From an uncultured bacterium (GTDB lineage Bacteria; Cyanobacteriota; Vampirovibrionia; Gastranaerophilales; Gastranaerophilaceae): DNA of 64,000 nucleotides. Position 1 is the stretch's first letter. Every line of letters begins with the position of its first letter. Shown one piece after another: positions 42,648-51,381 of the stretch. The stretch lies in contig CASDRS010000007.1 of NCBI GenBank assembly GCA_949283255.1, positions 21,884-85,883 of the forward strand, read 5' to 3'. The position numbers and the translations under genes are program-made. The notes beneath the pieces are model-generated. The model was not told the origin of the DNA. It saw only the letters and a list, made by a program, of their open reading frames with translations, and ran no database searches.

Positions 42648-44678
42648 ATGGGAATGTCAGCGTCACAAGCAAGATTACTTTATTTAACGGCACAGTTAAA
42701 CAACTTATCCTTAAAAGGACAAGCCGTTTCTGACGCTAAAATAAGGTTATCAATGGATACGGAAGAAGCACAGGAAAAATATATAAACGCTTTAAATTCA
42801 ACCCGTTTGTTTGTAAACAATAACATATTCAGTTCAAACGGAACAGTTACAACAAGCGAATATATTAGTCTTGAGAACTTAAAAGCACAAGGATATATGG
42901 TTTCTGACGGCTCAAAAGTACTCGGATATTCTTATCAACAAGTAGCAACAGGCGAGAAAGAAAGTGTACTTGTCGGATACGAAGATGATTTGACAAAACC
43001 TATATACCCGACCAAGAAAGTTCCGACAGACGGTCTGCAAGCTCCATCAGCAACAGCTCAAGGCGATGCTGCAACAATGCAGGCTATTGTTGATTCAACA
43101 GGATTAGGCGAAGATGATCTTGCCGTTCAATCCTACACAACAACAATAAATGGTGAAGAAGTTGAACTTAATACAATAGCAATTAAATCTCAAGCAGGTT
43201 TTGAAGCTATCTACGAAAAAATGTTAACAGAAGCTAATGAAGGCAACATAACAAATGCTCTTCAACAAAATTATTTTATTGATACCGACACAATTGATAT
43301 GTCAAAATATGTAAGTTATGGTATTCCATTCTTCCAAGGCGTATTTGACGGTAACGGAACAACAATCACAGGTTTAAATGGCGCACAAGGTTTATTTAGA
43401 GATGTTTATGGCGTAGTAAAGAACGTAAACATTGACGGAGCAAACATTACAGCAGAAACCGATGCCATCGGAGGTATTGCAGGATACTTAGGAGACGGAG
43501 GACTCATTGAAAACTGTAATGTTACAAATTTGAATTTAAGATGTGAACTTCAAAACAAAGAATACGACGAAGGCTACGACTCTGAAAGAGCAGGTGTCGG
43601 AGGCGTTGTAGGATATAACCAAGGTTCAATCAGAAATACATCAGCTCAAGGTACAATTTCAATTCCATACGCTGATGACAGCTTTGGCTATATTGGCGGT
43701 TTTATCGGAGCTAACACCAACAGCGAATACGGAGATCCAGACAACGTAATCGAAAATTGTTATTCTGATGTAAACATCAAATTAGGAAGCGGAAAGGATT
43801 ATTCAAATTCAATTAACGGATTTATAGGAGATGATACATACGAAACAATCATCAACAACTGTATTTCACTAGGCAGTATCACAACAGCATCAGGAGAAAC
43901 AATTAACGGCAAAGACCTTGCAAACTGGGGTCCAGTAATTGAATCTAACATTAACAACATGTTAGCACTCGATACAAGAAACAACAACGATGTCTTGTAT
44001 TGGGGAAGCACAACTGACCCAACATTCGGAAACGGATCAAGACAACAACCTGATTCAATAAGGGATGCAATGGAAACTCTCCCTGATGGAACTGAATTAC
44101 CAATATGGTTGAATCCAGGAACTGCAGGTTATGATGATCAAATCCAAGCCAGCGGTAAAAACAACAAGTTACCTGTATTGAACTTATCAGGACTTCAACA
44201 AGCAGGACTACTTGAAGATGGCGAAAAAGAAGTTCCGGATACAGATGCCGATCCTATCGGATATCAACAAAAACCAATTTACGAAGAAGTTGACGTATAC
44301 AAAACAGAACTTGTAGAAGACCCAAGTTTCTCAATTTCTTCAATGGCATTGGAACAAGGGTTGAGAAGCGGTGCTTACCAATTAGTTAAACAAGCTTCCG
44401 AAGAATCAACTCAAACCGTTTCATTAAACGGATTATTCTATGAAGTTGTAAGCTTGAGCTCATGCTCAGCAATCACTGATAAGGCTGAAGATGAAGCCGC
44501 ACAGAAAGCAGAAGCCGAATACAACAAAGCGATGGAAGAAATTCAAGCAAAAGATAAACGTTATGAACTTGATCAGAAAAAGATTGATACAGAATATAAC
44601 GCATACTTACAAGAAGAAGAAAGTATCAAAACAGTACTTAACAAGAACGTAGAAAGATCATTTAAAACATTTGGATAA
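42648..44678 (+). CDS. MGMxASQARLL-family protein with GLUG repeats
   Basis: A 676-residue protein. The N-terminus MGMSASQARLLYLTAQLNN and the C-terminal coiled coil (EAEYNKAMEEIQAKDKRYEL... ending DKNVER-like NKNVERSFKTFG) match the protein at 10721-13012. The middle differs: about residues 235-440 are GLUG-type repeats (AIGGIAGYLGDGGLIENCNV, GVGGVVGYNQGSIRNTSAQG, GYIGGFIGANT), a beta-helix found in adhesins and other surface proteins. No signal peptide. AAGGA precedes the ATG. The next gene starts 6 nt later, so it is an operon under the sigma-28-type promoter. Confidence 0.9.
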   Translation: MGMSASQARLLYLTAQLNNLSLKGQAVSDAKIRLSMDTEEAQEKYINALNSTRLFVNNNIFSSNGTVTTSEYISLENLKAQGYMVSDGSKVLGYSYQQVATGEKESVLVGYEDDLTKPIYPTKKVPTDGLQAPSATAQGDAATMQAIVDSTGLGEDDLAVQSYTTTINGEEVELNTIAIKSQAGFEAIYEKMLTEANEGNITNALQQNYFIDTDTIDMSKYVSYGIPFFQGVFDGNGTTITGLNGAQGLFRDVYGVVKNVNIDGANITAETDAIGGIAGYLGDGGLIENCNVTNLNLRCELQNKEYDEGYDSERAGVGGVVGYNQGSIRNTSAQGTISIPYADDSFGYIGGFIGANTNSEYGDPDNVIENCYSDVNIKLGSGKDYSNSINGFIGDDTYETIINNCISLGSITTASGETINGKDLANWGPVIESNINNMLALDTRNNNDVLYWGSTTDPTFGNGSRQQPDSIRDAMETLPDGTELPIWLNPGTAGYDDQIQASGKNNKLPVLNLSGLQQAGLLEDGEKEVPDTDADPIGYQQKPIYEEVDVYKTELVEDPSFSISSMALEQGLRSGAYQLVKQASEESTQTVSLNGLFYEVVSLSSCSAITDKAEDEAAQKAEAEYNKAMEEIQAKDKRYELDQKKIDTEYNAYLQEEESIKTVLNKNVERSFKTFG

Positions 44679-44684
44679 TAAGAA

Positions 44685-46058
44685 ATGACGACAGACTTAA
44701 CAAACATACAACTTAATACCTACAATAAGGCAAAAGTCAACCTATCCACAGCAATCGAAGAAGCGCAAGGAGCAGGGCCATCATTTTTGACGCTTACAAA
44801 TCTAAACGACTTTTCAAACATTAAAGGTGTCGTCTATGCGGATGATGTGATTTCAGGTGCAGTAGAAGATGAAATAAACAAAACACAAAATGAGGGTGAC
44901 AATATTTCATCAATCATTGATGAAAACAAAAACGGCAGCGTTTTCGACTCGAATAATGTATTCACTGCAAAAACAATTGAATTTGAAAGTTACGAAGAGT
45001 CAATCAAAAATTCAACAACATCCACAACAGCTCCAACAACAACTGCTACAAACGGAGCACCAATAAAAACAACAACAAATAAAAATAACTTATACAAAAA
45101 TGTACAACTTAGCAACAACTATTCACAAGATGTACAGAAAAAAATTATTCAATCAGGAATCGACCTGCTTATCGATTGGCTTGATGATTACATTAACAAC
45201 TATGATGAAAGAGTAGCCGAAGGAAAAGAAAACGGTGAATCTGAAGTAAAATTATCATTTTTACTAAGACTCAGAAAAGCAATTGAGAATTGCGATTTCC
45301 CAATCGGATTTGGAAATGATGATTATTTCACACAAGCATCAGGTGAAGGATACGTAGTCTTGGGTGCATATTCAGCAGCATACAACACTTCCTACTATCT
45401 AAACCCTGAAGATCACGCAAATGACAATGTTGGAGCCCTAAACCACGTTAACAGAAGTATTCTTTTAAATGCAGGAGTATTCTGTATCAATAGAAAATAC
45501 ACAAGCGAATATCAAGTTCAAAAAGCGATTGAACGCGGGGAATTTGATTATCTCAGAGGAGAAGATGTAACACAGGAAGAAATAAACCAAGCATATCTTG
45601 ATGTGATAATGGCATCAGACGAAACTTATTACAATTATGCTTCCGTATACTTTGCATCAATTCTTGCACACGAGCTAATACACTCAACACACATTACAAA
45701 CGAAGCCGTAACTTATAACACATGTGAATTAATAGAAGATGACTTCAGAGATCAAGTTGTAGCATCAAGCTGGACAAGCGAAGAATTGGCTGCTGTAGAT
45801 TCATTATTTGTAAACGCAAACTTGAATAATTTAACTTATGGAGAGATAATACTTCCAACAGGCGACGGCGGAGGTTTAGGATTCCACAATCTTGGAAGCT
45901 CAGATGATGTTGCCTCACACGGTCATGATGAAAATATGGCATACAACACTGATACAACATACGAAGATGGAACAATCGCATATAAGGCATATACTAATTT
46001 TGCAACTGGCAATACGCTTGATGATGATAAAAAAGAATTATTAAATTTTATCGTATAA
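44685..46058 (+). CDS. Putative zinc metallopeptidase-like orphan (HExxH), sigma-28 operon
   Basis: A 457-residue protein with no signal peptide. It contains HELIH (His329-His333) in a hydrophobic helix (YFASILAHELIHSTH), the zincin zinc site; Glu348 or Glu351 in TCELIEDD could be the third ligand. Residues 105-135 form a Thr-rich linker and an Asp/Asn loop near 82 (DENKNGSVFD) may bind calcium. The remainder matches no family I know. It begins 6 nt after the GLUG-repeat protein, without its own promoter, and its end overlaps the convergent HAD gene by 11 nt. Peptidase activity is inferred only from the motif. Confidence 0.85.
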   Translation: MTTDLTNIQLNTYNKAKVNLSTAIEEAQGAGPSFLTLTNLNDFSNIKGVVYADDVISGAVEDEINKTQNEGDNISSIIDENKNGSVFDSNNVFTAKTIEFESYEESIKNSTTSTTAPTTTATNGAPIKTTTNKNNLYKNVQLSNNYSQDVQKKIIQSGIDLLIDWLDDYINNYDERVAEGKENGESEVKLSFLLRLRKAIENCDFPIGFGNDDYFTQASGEGYVVLGAYSAAYNTSYYLNPEDHANDNVGALNHVNRSILLNAGVFCINRKYTSEYQVQKAIERGEFDYLRGEDVTQEEINQAYLDVIMASDETYYNYASVYFASILAHELIHSTHITNEAVTYNTCELIEDDFRDQVVASSWTSEELAAVDSLFVNANLNNLTYGEIILPTGDGGGLGFHNLGSSDDVASHGHDENMAYNTDTTYEDGTIAYKAYTNFATGNTLDDDKKELLNFIV

Positions 46059-46749
46059 TTCCTGCAGTTTCTTTAGATAATATACCTTCGAAATCTCTAA
46101 AATCAGATATAATCATACTAACACCCTGAATTTTCTGATAGAAAGATACAGGCTCCATTGATGCAATTGCAACAATTTTCCCGATATGAGCAGCCTTAGC
46201 CGCATCAATTCCAGAAAGAGCATCCTCTACAACGACACAATCTTCAGGCGCAAGATTAATATTTTTAGCTGCAATTTGATAAATATCAGGAGCCGGCTTT
46301 CCTTTTATTGTACCGTCAGAATATACTATTTTATCAAGATCAAACCATTTTGCGAGCTTAAAATGTTCAATATAAAAATCGACATTATCTTTTTCGGACA
46401 TAGTGGCAATTGTTCTGGGTACATTATTTGCCTTTAAATAGTCCAAAAACTCAATCGCATAAGGCGCAAGCTTACATTTGTCTCCCTCTGCACGACACAT
46501 ATCACGATACAAACCCTCTTTTTCCTTAGCTAAAGCTTCAACAAGCTCAGGTTCAGGCTCTCTTGATATCGCATAAGCGATTATATCCTTATTTGTCCTG
46601 CCAAACATATACTTACTCATTTCCTCATCCGAAAAAGGTACACCTCTCAACCTTTTTGAAAATTCTCTCCAAGCTTCCAAGTGCTTTTCTGAATCAAAAA
46701 ACAAAGTTCCGTTAAAATCAAAAATTATTCCTTTATATCTGTTAGTCAT
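46048..46749 (-). CDS. HAD-family hydrolase (beta-phosphoglucomutase-like)
   Basis: A 233-residue phosphatase/mutase. Motif I is DFNGTLF, with Asn where DxDGT normally has the second Asp, which is the acid/base residue; motif II is TIATMSEKDN, motif III Lys is in KGKPAPDIY, motif IV is VVEDALSGIDAA. The DxN change suggests altered catalysis, as seen in some HAD phosphonatase-type members. It overlaps the convergent HExxH gene by 11 nt and follows the TPR gene by 8 nt. Confidence 0.88.
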   Translation of the reverse strand: MTNRYKGIIFDFNGTLFFDSEKHLEAWREFSKRLRGVPFSDEEMSKYMFGRTNKDIIAYAISREPEPELVEALAKEKEGLYRDMCRAEGDKCKLAPYAIEFLDYLKANNVPRTIATMSEKDNVDFYIEHFKLAKWFDLDKIVYSDGTIKGKPAPDIYQIAAKNINLAPEDCVVVEDALSGIDAAKAAHIGKIVAIASMEPVSFYQKIQGVSMIISDFRDFEGILSKETAGIIR

Positions 46750-46757
46750 GATAATCC

Positions 46758-47336
46758 CTATTTCCGGTCGTTAACTATTTTATTATAATATCCGAGGTAA
46801 AGTGTAGCATCCTTTGTTTTATTAAGCTTTTTATAAACATAAGCAAGATTATAATAAAAATCAGGTTCTGTAGACTTAAAATAAACAGCATCTAATAAAG
46901 CATTCTTAGCCTTGCGATATTCTTCAAGCCTAATATAAGCACAAGCCATATTATAATACGCATAAGCAAAATCGTTCTTTATTTTTAAAGCAGCCTTATA
47001 TTTTTCAATAGCCATATTAGGCTTTCCATTTGCCAAATACAAATTAGCAAGATTATAAGAAGCTTTATAATATTTAGGATCGGCAGCCAAAGAATGTTCA
47101 TACATAAACTCGGCATCGCCAACTCGACCCTTATCTTGCATAATATTTCCCAAAATAAGCCACTGCTCAGCAGTTCTTTCTTCTTGAGGAATACTTAAAA
47201 TCAAATTAAACGCACTATCAAGCTGGTTAGCGGCATACATTGTATTAATCTGCATATCAAAATCAGAGTCTGCAGCATACCCCGCTCTCCCTGTCACTAA
47301 TAGTAATAAAGCAAATACTACAAATAACTTTTTCAT
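46758..47336 (-). CDS. Secreted TPR-repeat protein
   Basis: A 192-residue protein starting at 47336 with a signal peptide (MKKLFVVFALLLLVTGRAGYA), followed by about four TPR motifs (YKASYNLANLYLANGKPNMA, FAYAYYNMACAYIRLEEYRK). Probably periplasmic or lipid-anchored scaffold. The start is fixed by a strong promoter whose -10 box ends 6 nt before this ATG. An upstream in-frame ATG at 47360 would sit in the promoter. Confidence 0.85.
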   Translation of the reverse strand: MKKLFVVFALLLLVTGRAGYAADSDFDMQINTMYAANQLDSAFNLILSIPQEERTAEQWLILGNIMQDKGRVGDAEFMYEHSLAADPKYYKASYNLANLYLANGKPNMAIEKYKAALKIKNDFAYAYYNMACAYIRLEEYRKAKNALLDAVYFKSTEPDFYYNLAYVYKKLNKTKDATLYLGYYNKIVNDRK

Positions 47337-47342
47337 AACAAG

Positions 47343-47371
47343 ATTATAGAATAAATACAAGAATTTGCCAA
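47343..47371 (-). promoter_or_regulatory. Leaderless promoter of the secreted TPR protein gene
   Basis: Minus strand: TTGGCA (47366-47371), 17-nt spacer, TATAAT (47343-47348), then 6 nt to the ATG at 47336. Consensus elements and spacing put the transcription start on the start codon. Confidence 0.75.
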
Positions 47372-47378
47372 CAAAAAT

Positions 47379-47406
47379 TTGACTTCTAAAAAAAAAGAAT
47401 AATAAT
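47379..47406 (+). promoter_or_regulatory. Promoter of a candidate small RNA
   Basis: TTGACT (47379-47384), 16-nt spacer, AATAAT (47401-47406): each hexamer has five of six consensus bases. A terminator hairpin follows about 25 nt downstream with no ORF between. Confidence 0.5.
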
Positions 47407-47412
47407 GTTGTC

Positions 47413-47469
47413 GATGTCTCTTTTACTGGTTAATCTCCACTTCTCCTCCTTGAAGTGGAGATTCTTTTT
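47413..47469 (+). ncRNA. Candidate small RNA with anti-Shine-Dalgarno loop
   Basis: A region of about 57 nt between a promoter and a strong terminator. The terminator is a 12-bp stem (AATCTCCACTTC / GAAGTGGAGATT) whose 8-nt loop is TCCTCCTT, a perfect complement of an extended Shine-Dalgarno sequence, followed by CTTTTT. No protein could be encoded. Start estimated as 7 nt after the -10 box. Confidence 0.5.
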
Positions 47470-47473
47470 AAGC

Positions 47474-47503
47474 AAAAAAAAACGGGTTGAATTTTTCAAC
47501 CCG
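47474..47503 (-). terminator. Terminator of the minus-strand glycine-zipper gene
   Basis: On the minus strand CGGGTTGAA, short loop, TTCAACCCG, then a run of nine T, about 80 nt after the stop at 47585. Confidence 0.85.
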
Positions 47504-47584
47504 AGATTAACACACTTTTAACATTTTCTATTACACACTTTTTGAGAAATAATTAATAATCTATCACTACTATAAAATATAATC

Positions 47585-48400
47585 TTAAGATTTCATCTGA
47601 CTAACTGCAGGAGCGGCAATTGCACCACCAATAGCACCGGCTATTGCTGCCCATAACGGTTTACTCTTGAATAAAGGAGCTATCCATTTAACCTTAGATA
47701 AAAGAGCCAACCCAACAGCACCAACGGTAGCACCACCTATAGCGTTTCCTGCCATTTTCTTAGCTTTATCTTTTCTACCTACAGGCTGACCGGTAATTTC
47801 TGCAACGTTCTCGCTTGCTGATACACCATCATACAAACCTAATGATATTGTCTGCAAAAATCCTTGCTTAAATGACCCGCTTGAGTGTTCCAAAATATCT
47901 TCACTTAGATCTTTGCCCATATATTGCATATATAAAGCTTTAGCCTTAGCAGCTATCTGCTTTTCAGAAGCTTGACCTTCTGGATCATAAGCTGCTCTAA
48001 CTGCATTTTTCAATGCCGCAAAAGAATCTCTAATCTGTTCCTGCTCATCTTGAATAACTTTAGTATGCAAGTTTTCACATTGTTCTTGAATTTCTTGAAG
48101 AGGAGCATTAATTTCGAAATCATTTGAGCGCCATTTTAAAGCTTGACGTCTCTGATTATCATACATGTAATCCTGATTTTTCTGCATATCTTTATAGAAT
48201 TTGTCATAATCAAAAGTTCCGGTAAAATTAGGGAATATACTACCGTTCATACTTAATGAATCATTATTAAGTGTACTCATAGTATCAAGAGCCGCAACCT
48301 GATTTTGATAATTGTTTAAAAACGGTGCCATCATCAAATCGTTATTCATCACTGATCCATATGGATTAACACCAGACAACATCATCATAGAAGGATCCAT
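47585..48400 (-). CDS. Orphan protein with C-terminal glycine-zipper membrane segments
   Basis: A 271-residue protein. The start at 48400 (MDPSMMMLSGVNPYG) is supported by GGAGG 9 nt upstream. The N-terminus is Met/Asn-rich, the centre charged and helical (LQEIQEQCENLHTKVIQDEQ), and about residues 205-270 have glycine-zipper hydrophobic stretches (GNAIGGATVGAVGLALLSK, AAIAGAIGGAIAAPAV). No signal peptide. The layout resembles the two proteins at 28192-30628, and its promoter carries TTTTTATATAAGTAAGGTAGG. Function unknown. Confidence 0.83.
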   Translation of the reverse strand: MDPSMMMLSGVNPYGSVMNNDLMMAPFLNNYQNQVAALDTMSTLNNDSLSMNGSIFPNFTGTFDYDKFYKDMQKNQDYMYDNQRRQALKWRSNDFEINAPLQEIQEQCENLHTKVIQDEQEQIRDSFAALKNAVRAAYDPEGQASEKQIAAKAKALYMQYMGKDLSEDILEHSSGSFKQGFLQTISLGLYDGVSASENVAEITGQPVGRKDKAKKMAGNAIGGATVGAVGLALLSKVKWIAPLFKSKPLWAAIAGAIGGAIAAPAVSQMKS

Positions 48401-48570
48401 TTTACCTAACCTCCACAAATTGAGTTTAACCTACCTTACTTATATAAAAACATTTAAGTTTGGAAAATTGCATTAAATAGTAATATGTTAATAAAAGTTA
48501 ACAAAACCATAAAATACTCAGCTTGCCAAAAAGGTTAAAAAATAGTACAATAAAGCTTAGGAGATAACCC

Positions 48571-49629
48571 GTGGGCAAGATTATATTAAGAAGACTATTT
48601 TCATTTTTGCTAATCGTTGCATTTATAGCATCAATATTTGTCTATCCTAACTGGTACAAAAAGCAGGTAAATAAGCTTAAAGGAATGTATTATGTTGCTC
48701 AAGGGGACAAAGCTCTAAGGAAACAAGATTTTCAAAAAGCAATTGACGAATATCGATACGGGCTTAAACTGTATCCTGAACACTACGGAGCTTGGTTTAA
48801 CCTCGGGAATATATATGTAGCATACGAAGACTACTATTCAGCAGTTGACGCATACGGACAAGCCATTAAATATAATCCAAATTACGTATTAGCCAGAATG
48901 AATTACGGAATTATCTCAGTTGAAAAGCTTGGCAACTTTGACGAAGCAATCGATCAATATAACAAAATCATAGGGATAAGAAGAAAACTTGTCTATATTC
49001 CGTTTGTATTTAACAATCTTCGCAGTTACAAAACCAATATAGGTCTTGCATATTATAACAGAGGGGTAGCCTACAGACAAAAATCCACATATCTGGATCA
49101 AGATTGGGCATACCAACAACAATATTTGCAAGAAGCAATAAAATCTTATCAAGAAGCAGTAAAAATTTTAAAAAAAGATTATGATGCAAGATATAATTTA
49201 GCACTTGCATATCACCTGAATAAAGACTACAACTTGGCTGGGCTTACATATTGCGAAGCTATCCAACTTGCCCCGATGAACTACGAAGCACATTATAATC
49301 TTGCAGTTTTACTTGGACATTTGAGATATTACAAAGAAGCACTCAGTGAAATGTACAAAGCGACAACTCTTATATCAAACAATACAGGTGATACAAACAG
49401 ACAGAGATACGTTTTTGATATAATGAATGACGTTACAAGAAAGATTATGCTTGACGAAGACGGAATGAAGTTTCTTATGGAAGAATTTAACGTCGGGCAC
49501 GATACAAAAGCCGAAATCACTTATATAAACGGCAAACTTGTTGCAAGCGACGACTTAGACAAAGCTATGCTTAAAAACTTTCAAACCTGCGCATCTAAAA
49601 ACATATTCATAAATGAAGAAGATTTTTAA
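48571..49629 (+). CDS. Membrane-anchored TPR protein
   Basis: A 352-residue protein with a GTG start; AGGAG lies 8 nt upstream. One N-terminal membrane helix (about 8-27, LFSFLLIVAFIASIFV) anchors about six TPR motifs (HYGAWFNLGNIYVAYEDYYS, DARYNLALAYHLNKDYNLAG). The final 50 residues lack repeats. Its stop overlaps the convergent permease gene by 4 nt. Confidence 0.88.
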   Translation: MGKIILRRLFSFLLIVAFIASIFVYPNWYKKQVNKLKGMYYVAQGDKALRKQDFQKAIDEYRYGLKLYPEHYGAWFNLGNIYVAYEDYYSAVDAYGQAIKYNPNYVLARMNYGIISVEKLGNFDEAIDQYNKIIGIRRKLVYIPFVFNNLRSYKTNIGLAYYNRGVAYRQKSTYLDQDWAYQQQYLQEAIKSYQEAVKILKKDYDARYNLALAYHLNKDYNLAGLTYCEAIQLAPMNYEAHYNLAVLLGHLRYYKEALSEMYKATTLISNNTGDTNRQRYVFDIMNDVTRKIMLDEDGMKFLMEEFNVGHDTKAEITYINGKLVASDDLDKAMLKNFQTCASKNIFINEEDF

Positions 49630-50468
49630 CCTTTTACGGCACCCTCATTTTCACCTGAAATAAAATATTTTTGCATAGCAAGGAAAAATATTAAAATTGG
49701 AATAGTTGAAAGAATAGAACCGGCAGCAATATATCTCCAATTAGAACTAAACATACCTTGCAAATTATTTACTCCGACAGGCAGCGTGTACATACTTTCC
49801 TTTGTCAAAACAATACTCGGCCAAAGGAATTCACCCCAAGACCCGATAAAGGTAAATATTGCAAGAACCGCCAAAGAAGGCTTTACCATCGGAATAAGTA
49901 CCTTCCAAAATAACTGCCAAACGGAACAACCGTCTATAATTGCAGCCTCTTCCATTTCTTTAGGAATACCCAAAAAGGCTTGTCTCATAAGGAATATACC
50001 AAAAGCACTAACCGCAAAAGGCATAATTAACCCGATAAAACCAGCAACATCACTCACACTGTCGACAAGATGCAATTTTAATGTAATCAAATAAACAGGC
50101 AGCATTATCGCCTGAAAAGGAATCATAATAGTTGCAAGGATTGAGAAAAAAGCTATTTTCTTACCCTTAAACTCCATTCTAGCAAGCGGATACCCTGCCA
50201 TAGCAGAAAGTATAAGGTTTAATAAAACAGTTCCACCGGCAACAATCATACTGTTTACAAAATAACCGATAAAATCAACACGATGCCAAACTCCGACATA
50301 ATTTGCCCACGTGAAATCCTTAGGAATAATAGTCGGAGGATAAGCAAAAATATTTTCGCTGTTACCCTTTAAAGAAGTCGATATTAACCAAATAAAAGGG
50401 AATATAGAAAGCAGCGAAACTGCAATCAAGACAAAATGTATAGAAAATTTTTCTAAAAATCTTTTCAT
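49626..50468 (-). CDS. Sugar ABC transporter permease (MalG/UgpE type)
   Basis: A 280-residue inner-membrane subunit of a carbohydrate import ABC transporter with six membrane helices. The EAA loop contacting the ATPase is readable (MEEAAIIDGCSVWQLFWKVL IPM), as is the family end TIPILIFFLAMQKYFISGENEGAVKG. It overlaps the companion permease gene by 4 nt. No ATPase or binding-protein gene lies nearby. Confidence 0.93.
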   Translation of the reverse strand: MKRFLEKFSIHFVLIAVSLLSIFPFIWLISTSLKGNSENIFAYPPTIIPKDFTWANYVGVWHRVDFIGYFVNSMIVAGGTVLLNLILSAMAGYPLARMEFKGKKIAFFSILATIMIPFQAIMLPVYLITLKLHLVDSVSDVAGFIGLIMPFAVSAFGIFLMRQAFLGIPKEMEEAAIIDGCSVWQLFWKVLIPMVKPSLAVLAIFTFIGSWGEFLWPSIVLTKESMYTLPVGVNNLQGMFSSNWRYIAAGSILSTIPILIFFLAMQKYFISGENEGAVKG

Positions 50469-51337
50469 AACTGATACTTATTCCTTTCGAAGCAGAATAT
50501 ATTAATCAAGGAAAATGCCATAACAATAACTAAAAGGACAACCGCCATCGCAGAAGCATATCCTAAATCAAGATTTTCAAAAGCTCTTTCATAAATATAA
50601 TAAACAATGGTTTTGCTTGAATTTAAAGGACCACCCTTTGTCATAACATAAATTTCAGCAAAAACTTTCATTGCAGAAATTGCACTAATCGTAGTAACAA
50701 GAGCAATTGTAGGCATTATATGAGGAATAGTAACTGTCAAATGTTTTGTCAAAAAATTAGCACCGTCGATATCACAAGCTTCATACAATTCCTGAGGTAC
50801 ACTCATTAATGCAGCAAGATAAATTATCATGTAATATCCGATACCCTTCCAAATCGTAACAATAATAACAGAATACAAAGCCCAATTAGGGTCAGTAAGC
50901 CATCCGATAGGTTTCATTCCAAAGAGCGTAACCAAATAATTTAAAATTCCCTGATCTGCATACAACCACTTAAAAGCAATCGCCGCTACAACAATAGAAA
51001 CAATTACAGGTAAATAAATAAGAATTTTATATAAAGTAACACCGCGAATTTTTTGATTAATTAAAATTGCAATAAACAACGGGAATATAGCAAGAATAGG
51101 TACTGCAACAAAAAGATATAAAAAAGTATTCCACAACACCTTATAAAAAACAGGGCTGTGAAAAAGCTTGATATAATTGTCAATACCAACCAAAGCAGGA
51201 TGATAAATACTTGACGAATAATCAAAGAAGCTTAAGTAAACCGTCTGAAAAAACGGAATAAAAAAGAAAATCAACAGAACAAGTCCTGCAGGTAACAAAA
51301 ACAAATATGGCGCATATTTCCCATAATACTTAAACAT
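50465..51337 (-). CDS. Sugar ABC transporter permease (MalF/UgpA type)
   Basis: A 290-residue permease, the first gene of a two-gene operon. Six membrane helices; EAA loop LYEACDIDGANFLTKHLTVTIP. Typical of the sn-glycerol-3-phosphate/oligosaccharide class. Substrate not predictable. The binding protein and the shared multi-sugar ATPase must be encoded elsewhere. Confidence 0.93.
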   Translation of the reverse strand: MFKYYGKYAPYLFLLPAGLVLLIFFFIPFFQTVYLSFFDYSSSIYHPALVGIDNYIKLFHSPVFYKVLWNTFLYLFVAVPILAIFPLFIAILINQKIRGVTLYKILIYLPVIVSIVVAAIAFKWLYADQGILNYLVTLFGMKPIGWLTDPNWALYSVIIVTIWKGIGYYMIIYLAALMSVPQELYEACDIDGANFLTKHLTVTIPHIMPTIALVTTISAISAMKVFAEIYVMTKGGPLNSSKTIVYYIYERAFENLDLGYASAMAVVLLVIVMAFSLINIFCFERNKYQL

Positions 51338-51381
51338 ATAATTATCTTAACGAAAAACATTAATATGTGCAAATTGTTAAA

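Noticed and set aside
49626..51337. Complete sugar ABC transporter locus
   Set aside because: Only the two permeases are present; neighbours on both sides (TPR protein, ruvB) are unrelated.
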